A DNA stretch of 64,000 nt from LMUY01 sp965199005 (GTDB taxonomy: Bacteria > Pseudomonadota > Alphaproteobacteria > Acetobacterales > Acetobacteraceae), in assembly GCA_965199005.1 (NCBI GenBank), contig CBDAQK010000006.1, forward strand, positions 1,054,001-1,118,000. The letters are read 5' to 3'. The translations under genes were made by a program, and so were the position numbers. The notes beneath the pieces were generated by a model, which did no database searches, was not told the origin of the DNA, and saw nothing but the letters and a program-made list of their open reading frames with translations. Of the stretch, positions 1-6,615 are shown one piece after another. Every line of letters begins with the position of its first letter. Within the stretch, counting starts at the first letter, position 1.

Positions 1-1
1 C

Positions 2-538
2 GTGCTGTTGCTGACCTGCGCTGCGCCGGGTCGCCTGCTGCCGACCATCCGAAGCCGTTGCCGCCGGTTGAATTTGTTGCCGCTGGAGCCGCCCGAAATG
101 GCGGCGGCCCTCGTGGAATACCTCCCGGAGACGGCGCCCGAAGAGCGTACCCGGATGGCGGAGCTGGCAGGTGGCTCGCCCGGGCGGGCCATTTCCCTGG
201 CGGAGGAGAAGGGGGTGCAACTGGCAAACCTTGCCGCCGAGGTGCTGGAAAAGGTGCCGGCGTTGCCCAAGCTGCGTGCCTTCAACATCGCTGAGCAATT
301 GGGCGGCCGGGCGGAGGACCGGTTCACGCCGTTCATGACCCTGTTGCGGGATGCGCTGTCCGACACAGTGCGCCGGGCGGCCCGCGGCGCGCCGGAACGG
401 CTGGCTGAACTGCGTCCCCTAGCCGAATGGGTCGAAGTGTGGCAGTCGCTCACCCATATCCAGACGGAGACGGAGCGCCTCAACCTCGACCGGCGTCAGG
501 CGCTGCTCTCCTCGATCGCATTGCTGAACGGGTCATGA
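2..538 (+). CDS. holB: DNA polymerase III subunit delta-prime, C-terminal part
   Basis: The gene enters from outside the window; about 178 C-terminal residues are present. The delta-prime subunit belongs to the clamp-loader complex that places the beta sliding clamp on DNA. The visible part begins at the end of the AAA+ core (a TIRSRC segment typical of the sensor 1 to lid region) and continues through the helical lid and C-terminal collar domain. The start of the protein, including the P-loop region, cannot be seen. Its TGA stop overlaps the ATG of metG by four bases (ATGA), which implies translational coupling. A holB-metG-tatD-MBL order is common in alphaproteobacteria and supports the call. 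Confidence 0.88.
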   Translation: MLLLTCAAPGRLLPTIRSRCRRLNLLPLEPPEMAAALVEYLPETAPEERTRMAELAGGSPGRAISLAEEKGVQLANLAAEVLEKVPALPKLRAFNIAEQLGGRAEDRFTPFMTLLRDALSDTVRRAARGAPERLAELRPLAEWVEVWQSLTHIQTETERLNLDRRQALLSSIALLNGS

Positions 539-2070
539 CCAACACATTTTATATCACGACGCCGATCTATTACATGAATGGTGCCCCCCATATCGGCCAC
601 GCCTATACCTCGATCGCTGCCGACGTGCTGGCGCGGTGGATGCGTTTGGCGGGCAGGGACGTGTTCTTTCTGACCGGAACGGACGAGCACGGCCAGAAAG
701 TTGCCCAAACCGCTGCAGCGGCCGGGAAGGATACACAGGCGTTCGTGGACGGGTTGGCGGCCGAGTTCAAGGACATGTCAGCCCGGATGAACATCTCCAA
801 CGACGATTTCATTCGCACCACGGAGGACCGCCACAAGCGCGGATGCGCCGTGTTGTGGCAGGCGCTAGCGGACAAGGGGGAAATCTACCTTGGCCATTAC
901 GAGGGCTGGTACGCCATGCGCGACGAGGCGTTCTATGGCGAGGAAGAGGTGCTGACCCGCGCCGATGGGAGCAAGGTCTCGCCCTTCGGCTCCCCCGTGG
1001 AATGGGTGAAGGAACCGAATTACCTGTTCCGGATGTCCGCCTGGGGGGACCGGTTGCTGGCGTTCTACGAGGCAAACCCGGATTTCCTGGGCCCGCTCTC
1101 GACCCGCAACGAGGTCCTCAGCTTCGTGCGGTCCGGCATGACCGATTTGTCCGTCAGCCGTGCGACGCTAAAATGGGGCATCCCCGTGCCGGGTGATCCG
1201 GACCAGGTGATGTATGTCTGGGTAGACGCCCTGGCCAATTACATCACGGCGCTCGGCTATCCTGATACTGCTGCACCGCGGTGGGCGTTTTGGCCGGCGG
1301 ACATCCATTTCGTCGGCAAGGACATTGCGCGGTTCCACGCCGTCATCTGGCCGGCCCTTCTGATGGCGGCGGGCCTGCCCGTGCCGAAGCGCGTCTACGC
1401 CAATGGGTGGTGGACCGTTGAAGGCGAAAAGATGAGCAAGTCGATAGGCAACGTCATCGACCCCCGCGATGTGGCGGACGAGTTTGGGTTGGACGTGCTG
1501 CGTTATTTCCTGTTGCGCGAGATGCCGTTTGGTAATGACGGCGACTTCAACCGCCGTGCCCTTGTTGCGCGGCTGAATAGTGAACTGGCGAACGATCTGG
1601 GCAATTTGGCCCAGCGGTCCCTATCGCTGATCGCCCGCAACTGCGACGCCAAATTGCCGGAGCGCGGTCCGGCGACGGCGGAGGACGCTGAGTTGCTGGC
1701 GCAAGCGGCGGCGCTGCCCGGGTTGATGGAGCCCAAGCTGCTCCGGCAAGCCTATGGCGAAACCTTGGATGAGGTTTGGCGGGTGATCCGTGCCGCCAAC
1801 GCCTATATCGACCGCCAGGCCCCTTGGGTGTTGCGACGCACGGATCCCGTCCGGATGGCCTCTGTCCTGCGCGTGTTGGCGGACACGTTGCGCCCGGTCG
1901 CGACCGTGCTGCAGCCCTTCATGCCCGCCAGCATGTCCGCGATGCTCGACCAATTGGGCGTGCCTGGTGACGCCCGCAACTTTGCGGCACTGGCCGCCGC
2001 GCTGCCGGGTGGGACCGTCCTGCCGCCGCCCCAGGGCATCTTCCCACGGTATTCGGGTGACGCCAGCTAG
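535..2070 (+). CDS. metG: methionyl-tRNA synthetase
   Basis: This class I aminoacyl-tRNA synthetase charges tRNA-Met. The 511-residue protein opens with a TTPIYYMNGAPHIGHAYTS segment carrying the HIGH signature, and has the second ATP-binding signature KMSKS in GEKMSKSIGNVIDP near residue 300. The connective peptide lacks an obvious four-cysteine zinc knuckle, so this is the shorter metal-free MetRS type common in alphaproteobacteria, without a C-terminal tRNA-binding dimerisation domain. The ATG at 535 is chosen because it overlaps the holB stop and puts the Rossmann core right at the N-terminus; longer in-frame extensions lie inside holB. The stop codon directly abuts the tatD ATG. Confidence 0.96.
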   Translation: MTNTFYITTPIYYMNGAPHIGHAYTSIAADVLARWMRLAGRDVFFLTGTDEHGQKVAQTAAAAGKDTQAFVDGLAAEFKDMSARMNISNDDFIRTTEDRHKRGCAVLWQALADKGEIYLGHYEGWYAMRDEAFYGEEEVLTRADGSKVSPFGSPVEWVKEPNYLFRMSAWGDRLLAFYEANPDFLGPLSTRNEVLSFVRSGMTDLSVSRATLKWGIPVPGDPDQVMYVWVDALANYITALGYPDTAAPRWAFWPADIHFVGKDIARFHAVIWPALLMAAGLPVPKRVYANGWWTVEGEKMSKSIGNVIDPRDVADEFGLDVLRYFLLREMPFGNDGDFNRRALVARLNSELANDLGNLAQRSLSLIARNCDAKLPERGPATAEDAELLAQAAALPGLMEPKLLRQAYGETLDEVWRVIRAANAYIDRQAPWVLRRTDPVRMASVLRVLADTLRPVATVLQPFMPASMSAMLDQLGVPGDARNFAALAAALPGGTVLPPPQGIFPRYSGDAS

Positions 2071-2841
2071 ATGCTGATCGATTCGCACTGCCACCTGGAC
2101 TATCTCACCGGCGAATTGGAGGCTATCCTGGGCCGGGCCGCGGCGGCGGGTGTCGGTGAACTGGTGACGATCGGCACGACGTTGGACCAGTCGCAGGCCA
2201 TCCGCACGCTGGCTGAGGCGCATGACAATGTCTGGTGCACGGTCGGCGTGCACCCGCAGAGCGCGGCAAAGGCGCCGATACCGGCGCCGGAAGCGTTGGC
2301 CGCCTTGGCGGACCACCCGAAGGTGGTTGGGATTGGCGAGTCCGGCCTCGACTACTTTTACGACACTGCGCCAAAGGATGTGCAGCAGGCTTCGTTTCGC
2401 GCCCATATCCGGGCGGCTCGGTTGGCCGGTCTGCCGCTTTGCATCCACGCCCGCGCCGCAGACGATGACATTGCCTCGATCCTGCGTGAGGAGCGGGAGG
2501 AGGGGGGTGATTATGATTTTCTGCTGCATTGCTTCTCCTCCGGGCGGGGCCTAGCGGAGGCGGCGCTAAATATGGGCGGCTATGTCAGCTTCTCCGGTAT
2601 TCTGACGTTTCCGAAATCGACTGAAAACCGCGAGATCGCCCGGGATGTTCCAGCGGACCGGTTGCTGGTCGAAACCGATGCTCCCTATCTGGCCCCTGTC
2701 CCGTTTCGCGGAAAACGCAACGAACCGTCGTACGTTGCAAAGACGGCCGCAGTGCTGGCGGATGTGCGGGGGATGACGCAGGAAGCCTTGGCGGAGCTGA
2801 CAACCGCCAATTTCCGCCGTCTGTTCCGCCGCACGGCCTAA
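2071..2841 (+). CDS. tatD: TatD family metal-dependent DNase/hydrolase
   Basis: A 256-residue TIM-barrel metal-dependent hydrolase of the TatD family, whose members act as 3'-5' exonucleases or DNA repair/quality-control nucleases. Visible metal-ligand motifs are the N-terminal DSHCHLD, the GESGLDYFYD segment (Glu ligand), LCIHARAADDD, LLHCFSSG and VETDAPYLAPVPFRGKRNEP near the C-terminus. Length is normal for the family. The ATG follows the metG stop without a spacer, and the stop overlaps the next ATG by one base (TAATG), so metG-tatD-MBL read as one operon. Confidence 0.94.
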   Translation: MLIDSHCHLDYLTGELEAILGRAAAAGVGELVTIGTTLDQSQAIRTLAEAHDNVWCTVGVHPQSAAKAPIPAPEALAALADHPKVVGIGESGLDYFYDTAPKDVQQASFRAHIRAARLAGLPLCIHARAADDDIASILREEREEGGDYDFLLHCFSSGRGLAEAALNMGGYVSFSGILTFPKSTENREIARDVPADRLLVETDAPYLAPVPFRGKRNEPSYVAKTAAVLADVRGMTQEALAELTTANFRRLFRRTA

Positions 2842-3632
2842 TGCGCGTTACAATCCTGGGCTGCGGCGGTTCGGCGGGGGTTCCTCAGCTTGGCGGTATG
2901 GATGGCCGCGGTGATTGGGGCGCCTGCGACCCGGCGGAGCCGCGCAACCGGCGTAGCCGGACGTCGATCGTGGTCGAAAGCGCCGCTGGGACACGTCTGT
3001 TGGTGGACACCGGGCCGGACATGCGGGCGCAGCTATTGGCGGCTGGCGTGCCAAAGGTGGATGCAGTGCTGTTCACGCATGCCCATGCCGACCATATTAC
3101 CGGGTTGGACGACGTCCGCATTTTGAACCGCATCGCCGGGGTGCCGCTGCCAGCCTTTGGTACGGAACATACTCTGAACGAGCTGAAACGACGGTTCGAC
3201 TATGCGTTCCTGCCATGGACGCCGCCGGGGTTTTTTCGACCGGTGATGGAACAGCACCAGTTTGCCTTCGGCGAGTCGTTGCATGTGGCCGGGATGGTGG
3301 TGCGGGTGTTCGAACAAGATCACCGCGTGACGAAAACGGCGGGGCTTCGCATTGGGGCGTTCGGCTATTCGACCGACGTCGTCGTGTTGAACGATGCCGC
3401 GTTCGACGTGCTCAAGGGTGTGGATACCTGGGTGGTCAGTTGCTTTCAGCGGGCTCCGCACTCGACGCACGCGAATTTGGAGCGCGTGATCGATTGGTCC
3501 AGGCACATTGGCGTGCGACGAACCGTGCTGACGCATATGGGGCCGGATCTCGACTGGGACTGGATGATGCAGCATCTGCCTGCTGGCGTGGAGCCAGCCT
3601 GGGATGGGATGGTGCTGAACATCGTGGCCTGA
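2841..3632 (+). CDS. MBL-fold metallo-hydrolase, PhnP-like
   Basis: This is a 263-residue metallo-beta-lactamase-fold phosphodiesterase-type hydrolase. The metal-binding HxHxDH signature is visible as THAHADHITGLDD near residue 80, and further His ligands lie in EQDHRV and LTHMGPDLDWD. The start LGCGGSAGVPQLGG is typical of PhnP-like or octanoyltransferase-linked MBL proteins that cleave cyclic phosphodiesters. The true substrate cannot be told from sequence. It is the last gene of the metG operon; the dif-like site and the mobile element begin 19 bp after its stop. A minus-strand frame from the element runs antisense into its 3' end. Confidence 0.88.
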   Translation: MRVTILGCGGSAGVPQLGGMDGRGDWGACDPAEPRNRRSRTSIVVESAAGTRLLVDTGPDMRAQLLAAGVPKVDAVLFTHAHADHITGLDDVRILNRIAGVPLPAFGTEHTLNELKRRFDYAFLPWTPPGFFRPVMEQHQFAFGESLHVAGMVVRVFEQDHRVTKTAGLRIGAFGYSTDVVVLNDAAFDVLKGVDTWVVSCFQRAPHSTHANLERVIDWSRHIGVRRTVLTHMGPDLDWDWMMQHLPAGVEPAWDGMVLNIVA

Positions 3633-4129
3633 ACGACGGGTGCAGAATATGACTTTCCATAATATGCATTATGCGACTTGAGATGGTCTGTTGCGGGGGG
3701 CTTCTTTCCTTTCATCCTGCCGGCGCGGAATGCATGATATTGGTCCACGGTCCCGTTCCATCCCCAGTTGCTGGAAAAGCGCCAGGCGGATCGCGCGCCA
3801 ACGCCTTCTCTTTCGAGGATGCCGATTTGCAGAAGTTCGCGCATCGCGCGACTAATGGTGCCGCTGTCGCTGTCGAGTTCCGCTGCCAGGTCGACCGTCT
3901 TGATCTGACGAAAATCGGTGAAATCGAGGTGTTCGTGCAGCAGGTGTAATACCCGCCACGTCATCCCGTGTTTTATTGTCTTCGCGGCTTTTTTCATTGC
4001 GTCCGTGAAGAGTGTCATAAATCTTTTCCCATATGTGCTGCTGGGTCGTCGCTCTTGCACGACCGTGTGGCGCGTCCCGTCGTCAGTAATCAGGATGGCC
4101 AGTTTTTGTTCACGGAGCTGCCTGGCCAT
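3446..4129 (-). CDS. RepL-like winged-helix replication protein; C-terminus replaced by integration
   Basis: The N-terminal 150 residues look like a plasmid replication initiator of the RepL type: a basic N-terminus, then a winged helix around residues 55-118 (TWRVLHLLHEHLDF, SDSGTISRAMRELLQIGILE), then a NWGWNGT segment resembling the NPxLxWKG end of RepL. The frame then runs straight through the dif-like site (codons K-S-H-N-A-Y at 3679-3662) and on antisense into the MBL gene, so the last ~75 residues encoded here are probably not native. In the circular element the same frame would cross the junction and end after 190 residues. The ATG at 4129 is chosen for the GAGAGGG ribosome site upstream. 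It could instead be a MarR-like regulator. Confidence 0.6.
   Translation of the reverse strand: MARQLREQKLAILITDDGTRHTVVQERRPSSTYGKRFMTLFTDAMKKAAKTIKHGMTWRVLHLLHEHLDFTDFRQIKTVDLAAELDSDSGTISRAMRELLQIGILEREGVGARSAWRFSSNWGWNGTVDQYHAFRAGRMKGKKPPATDHLKSHNAYYGKSYSAPVVQATMFSTIPSQAGSTPAGRCCIIQSQSRSGPICVSTVRRTPMCLDQSITRSKFACVECGAR
3652..3679 (-). other. dif: dif-like XerCD site, probably the chromosomal dif (left junction)
   Basis: Read on the minus strand, the 28 bp split as an 11-bp XerC-type arm AAGTCGCATAA, a 6-bp centre TGCATA and an 11-bp XerD-type arm TTATGGAAAGT. The CGCATAA / TTATG pair around a 6-bp centre is the hallmark of proteobacterial dif, where XerC and XerD resolve chromosome dimers under FtsK control. 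The XerD arm lies on the chromosomal side, so this copy regenerates a full dif. Gene orientation flips across this point (+ on the left, mainly - on the right), as expected at the replication terminus. Confidence 0.82.
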
Positions 4130-4170
4130 TCTGGTTATACACCCTCTCTTTCTGGCTGTAACCAGAATGG
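4126..4170. promoter_or_regulatory. 12-bp perfect inverted repeat around the rep-like start
   Basis: CCATTCTGGTTA (4126-4137) and TAACCAGAATGG (4159-4170) form a perfect 12-bp inverted repeat spaced by 21 bp. One arm covers the start codon of the RepL-like gene and the spacer holds its ribosome-binding site. This is a good candidate operator for autorepression, or an initiator-binding site, or an mRNA hairpin that hides the ribosome site. A DnaA-box-like 8/9 match, TTATACACC, sits in the arm/spacer at 4135-4143. Confidence 0.6.
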
Positions 4171-4315
4171 ATGGTGAAATCGTCCAGAGTCTACAGGACT
4201 TCTGTGAATGCTCAGTCATAGAATCATCATATCGTCGCCCGGCTGTCCCCAGGCGCCCGCGCCCTGTCAAATGTTAAGCGGGCGTCCTGTGGTCAGGCGG
4301 GGGACGATCCGGGTC

Positions 4316-4324
4316 TTATCCACA
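4316..4324 (+). other. consensus DnaA box, candidate element origin
   Basis: TTATCCACA matches the strict DnaA-box consensus exactly. It lies about 190 bp upstream of the RepL-like start, in the untranslated gap between this gene and the divergent small + strand genes. A rep-type gene, an inverted repeat and a DnaA box together are the usual parts of a plasmid or phage replication origin. A single 9-mer match can occur by chance in 64 kb, so the position is what gives it weight. Confidence 0.5.
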
Positions 4325-4474
4325 GGGGCCGTCGCTCGATTCTTGCGCAACTCTGGCGATGCTGGTGCCTTGCGCGGTAGGGTCCGCTGGCTCCTGTTTG
4401 CTAGTGCCCACCGTCCTGGTCTTTGCTGGGGCGGTGGGTGGCAGCGGGGCAAAGCTGCTGACAGGGTGAAGCCC

Positions 4475-4609
4475 ATGGGGATGTTTGTTGCTGTGTCGCG
4501 TGGTTTCCGCCTGGCGTCCGGTGTACTCGGCCTGGCCGTGGTGATCTCTGCTGGTGGTGGAGCTGGTGACCTGATCGGGACTGCGCTGATCCTTTGGGCG
4601 CTGTGGTGA
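4475..4609 (+). CDS. small hydrophobic membrane protein (44 aa)
   Basis: I do not recognise this protein. It has 44 residues with a hydrophobic, glycine-rich C-terminal half (LGLAVVISAGGG, then GTALILWALW), long enough for one membrane segment. The ATG is preceded by a weak AGGGTG ribosome site; a second in-frame ATG is two codons later. Its TGA overlaps the GTG start of the next gene by four bases (GTGA), which is the main argument that it is a gene. It opens the + strand cluster of tiny genes diverging from the rep-like gene. Confidence 0.4.
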   Translation: MGMFVAVSRGFRLASGVLGLAVVISAGGGAGDLIGTALILWALW

Positions 4610-4797
4610 ATGCCAGCGAGCCGACGGTTGGTGATATTCGCGCCCTGGCGGAGTTAGGTGACCTGGCTCGGGCTGAGGACCTGATCGGGCTTGTTGAGGC
4701 CGAACGCGGCAGTGCTGCTGTTGAGCCGCTTTGGGATGAGTGGTTCCGCCTGTTCCGCGAGCAGCATCGTGCTGCGAGGGCTCCGGGCTTCCCCTGA
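4606..4797 (+). CDS. small unknown protein, copy 1 of tandem WDEWFRLFR pair
   Basis: No known family is recognised. The 63-residue acidic, helical protein contains ALAELGDLARAEDLIGLVE and the motif PLWDEWFRLFRE near its C-terminus. The following gene encodes a diverged copy with the same DxxxLAE(L/F)G...WDEWFRLFR plan, so the two are tandem paralogues. The GTG start is chosen because it overlaps the upstream TGA (GTGA). The conserved Trp-rich motif in both copies argues for selection on the protein. Confidence 0.5.
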   Translation: MNASEPTVGDIRALAELGDLARAEDLIGLVEAERGSAAVEPLWDEWFRLFREQHRAARAPGFP

Positions 4798-4799
4798 CA

Positions 4800-4979
4800 A
4801 TGGCTGTTGGTGCATTGCGCGTCAGAGACGTGCAAATTCTGGCGGAGTTTGGGGCGAGCGGCCTGAAACTGGCCCGAACATGGATCGAGTTGGTCCAGGT
4901 TTGCGATGGCGCCGCCGCGGCGCAGCCATTTTGGGACGAGTGGTTCCGCCTGTTCCGAAAAAGCTCGGGGGCCCGCTAA
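4800..4979 (+). CDS. small unknown protein, copy 2 of tandem WDEWFRLFR pair
   Basis: This 59-residue protein is the diverged sister of the preceding gene: DVQILAEFGASG in place of DIRALAELGDLA, then PFWDEWFRLFRK at the C-terminus. The ATG follows the upstream stop by two bases (TGA, CA, ATG). Function is unknown. In the context of a replicating or phage-like element it might be a small regulator, an adaptor or an anti-host peptide, but nothing in the sequence decides between these. Confidence 0.5.
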   Translation: MAVGALRVRDVQILAEFGASGLKLARTWIELVQVCDGAAAAQPFWDEWFRLFRKSSGAR

Positions 4980-5035
4980 TGCGCGCGCCGGAATTGCTGG
5001 CGGTCGCGCACGCCTGCCTCATCCGGTTGTGTTAA
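4979..5035 (+). CDS. possible 18-aa peptide
   Basis: An ATG overlaps the stop of the previous gene by one base (TAATG) and opens an 18-codon frame (MRAPELLAVAHACLIRLC). The overlap suggests coupled translation, but so short a frame may have no meaning. It ends just before the hairpin that carries the next gene's ribosome site. Confidence 0.2.
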   Translation: MRAPELLAVAHACLIRLC

Positions 5036-5040
5036 GCAAC

Positions 5041-5069
5041 CGGCGGTATGTCATTTGAAAGGACCGCCG
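5041..5069 (+). promoter_or_regulatory. hairpin holding the ribosome site of the next gene
   Basis: CGGCGGT (5041-5047) pairs perfectly with ACCGCCG (5063-5069). The loop contains the AAAGGA ribosome-binding sequence of the gene starting at 5073; its last base is the first of the 3' arm. The stem would limit ribosome access unless melted by upstream translation or a regulator. There is no T-run, so it is not a standard terminator. Confidence 0.4.
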
Positions 5070-5072
5070 CCT

Positions 5073-5303
5073 ATGCCGACCGACGCACAGAGGGCGATGC
5101 AGCATGCCCTGGCTGATCTGCTGCTCGAAATTGACCCGGAGGTCCTGCAACGGGTCGCGCGAGGCTGTCTGCGCCTGGCAGCCGCCGCGATCGTGATGCG
5201 GGATAGCGCCCGTGAAGGTCCGCGTGTGCTCGCGGAGGAGGTGCTGATGCTCATTGCCGAGGGCGCCCCTAGCGTCGAAAGCATGGCGGCGGTGGCGTCG
5301 TAG
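5073..5303 (+). CDS. small unknown helical protein (76 aa)
   Basis: I do not recognise a family. The protein is almost entirely helical and rich in Ala, Leu and Arg (ALADLLLEIDPEVLQRVARG, then ARGCLRLAAAAIVMRDSA), without a signal peptide or clear membrane segment. The ATG at 5073 has AAAGGA nine bases upstream, better than the in-frame TTG six codons earlier. It is the last gene of the + strand small-gene cluster and converges with the minus-strand pair that follows. Confidence 0.5.
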   Translation: MPTDAQRAMQHALADLLLEIDPEVLQRVARGCLRLAAAAIVMRDSAREGPRVLAEEVLMLIAEGAPSVESMAAVAS

Positions 5304-5315
5304 CCGGGGCACCGC

Positions 5316-5588
5316 CTACAGCGGATCTACCCCAGCATCAAGGGCGCAACTCAACCAGCGATCGATTGCGGCCCGGTCAGTCAGGCCGTCAATGTCAGCA
5401 CGGAGCTGCGACACGGTAGGGCCATACCACGGGCCGCCGATCCACTGCCGCAGATAGGCGCGCAGCGCACCAATATCGGCTTGGGAAAGCGCGTCGCCGC
5501 GCAGAAAGGCAAGCATTGCCTTTTCAAGCACGCCGCTGGTCTCGTGCATCCAATAGCCGATCACGGCAGCGGATTGTAGCGTAGACAC
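5316..5588 (-). CDS. unknown element protein (90 aa)
   Basis: No family is recognised. The 90-residue product has aromatic-rich stretches (VIGYWMHE, YLRQWIGGPWYGP) and ends in a helical region with DRWLSCALDAGVDPL. It is downstream of and overlaps the 80-residue gene by 28 bases on the same strand, so the two look like a short operon. A soluble cytoplasmic protein is likely because there is no signal or transmembrane segment. Confidence 0.5.
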   Translation of the reverse strand: MSTLQSAAVIGYWMHETSGVLEKAMLAFLRGDALSQADIGALRAYLRQWIGGPWYGPTVSQLRADIDGLTDRAAIDRWLSCALDAGVDPL

Positions 5589-5803
5589 TCAGCCGCCTGC
5601 CGTAGCACGAGCGATGCACTCCGCATTGATGCGGTGTGGGGCAGATAGGGCACTCGCCCGCCGACCCGGGCCGTGCGATTGGCAGCAACGCTGGGATCGT
5701 TATGCAGGAGGTCCAACACGCACGCGGCCTCCTCTAGCGCTGTGATCCGGGCTTCCCGCGTGCGAGGGGCAGCGAACTGACTTGTCGGCTGCTCATCGTC
5801 CAT
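5561..5803 (-). CDS. unknown element protein (80 aa)
   Basis: An 80-residue protein of unknown family with an acidic start (MDDEQPTSQ) and a helical body (REARITALEEAACVLDLLH, RSASLVLRQAAECLRY). It starts 124 bp from the divergently transcribed recombinase gene, so the gap between them should hold both promoters. The same strand and overlap with the next gene suggest co-expression. Confidence 0.5.
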   Translation of the reverse strand: MDDEQPTSQFAAPRTREARITALEEAACVLDLLHNDPSVAANRTARVGGRVPYLPHTASMRSASLVLRQAAECLRYNPLP

Positions 5804-5927
5804 CCGTCATTGCTCCCACGTCGTCAAATCGCCGATTTATCATGTCACATGCCAGGTTTGCCTTGCCAGTGATACGCCCATCCATTACGTAACGTGTCGT
5901 CAAACGGACGTATGGAGTTATAACGCT

Positions 5928-6611
5928 ATGGCAACCGCACCCCGCTACGTGTCTTACCTCCGCGTGTCGACCCAAAAGCAAGGCGCGTTTGGCTTGGGCA
6001 TGGATGCCCAGCGGAGCACGGTTGCGGAGCACGTGCGGCATGAGCGCGGCGAGCTGGTTGCCGAGTATGTCGAGGTGGAAAGTGGCACGCGGCGCGACCG
6101 TCCGCAGCTCGCGGCAGCGTTGGCGGCTTGCCGGGCGCATCGAGCGATCCTGGTCGTGGCTAAGCTCGATAGGCTGGCGCGTAACGTAGCATTTGTTTCG
6201 GCCCTCATGGAATCGGGCGTCGATTTCGTGGCCGCGGACATGCCAATGGTCACTAAGCTGACCATCCACATCCTCGCGGCAGTGGCAGAGGAGGAGGCGC
6301 GCATGATCAGCGTCAGGACCAAGGCGGCGCTGGCCGCGGCGAAGGCGCGGGGGAAAAAGTTGGGCAACCCTAACCTGCGGGCCGGTGATGCAACGATGGC
6401 TGCCGCCGCGTCAGCGGCCAACGTTGCTAAGTCGCGGCGCCGGGCGTCAGACGTGCTGCCCTATATCCAGCAAGCCAAGGCTGCCGGGGCAACCTCACTA
6501 GCGCAGCTTGCGGCTGCGCTCGCGGCGCGGGGCGTGCCGACGGCATCGGGGTCCGGCGCATGGCATCCGGCGAGCGTGCGGCGCGTGCTCGCCAGCGTAG
6601 GCGCCGCCTAG
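5928..6611 (+). CDS. serine recombinase (resolvase/invertase family)
   Basis: A 227-residue site-specific recombinase of the small serine family. The catalytic serine is in YLRVSTQKQ (Ser14); the conserved Arg/Asp cluster appears as VVAKLDRLARN, and the EEEARMISVRTKAALAAAKARGKKLGNP stretch is the usual long helix E and linker. A C-terminal helix-turn-helix, GVPTASGSGAWHPASVRRVL, should bind DNA. A GGAG sequence precedes the ATG by ten bases. Since the element's ends are Xer-type sites, this enzyme more likely resolves multimers or inverts a segment than integrates the element. It ends four bases from the convergent tail gene. Confidence 0.9.
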   Translation: MATAPRYVSYLRVSTQKQGAFGLGMDAQRSTVAEHVRHERGELVAEYVEVESGTRRDRPQLAAALAACRAHRAILVVAKLDRLARNVAFVSALMESGVDFVAADMPMVTKLTIHILAAVAEEEARMISVRTKAALAAAKARGKKLGNPNLRAGDATMAAAASAANVAKSRRRASDVLPYIQQAKAAGATSLAQLAAALAARGVPTASGSGAWHPASVRRVLASVGAA

Positions 6612-6615
6612 CCCA

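Noticed and set aside
3652..3679. tRNA gene as the integration target
   Set aside because: No tRNA-like stem pattern is seen at either junction; the sites match dif instead.
3671..3949. + strand frame overlapping the rep-like gene
   Set aside because: It has no ribosome site and no family features, and lies antisense to the better-supported minus-strand gene.
5928..6611. The serine recombinase as integrase of the element
   Set aside because: The element's ends are dif-like with arms and a 6-bp centre typical of XerCD, not the sites used by serine integrases.
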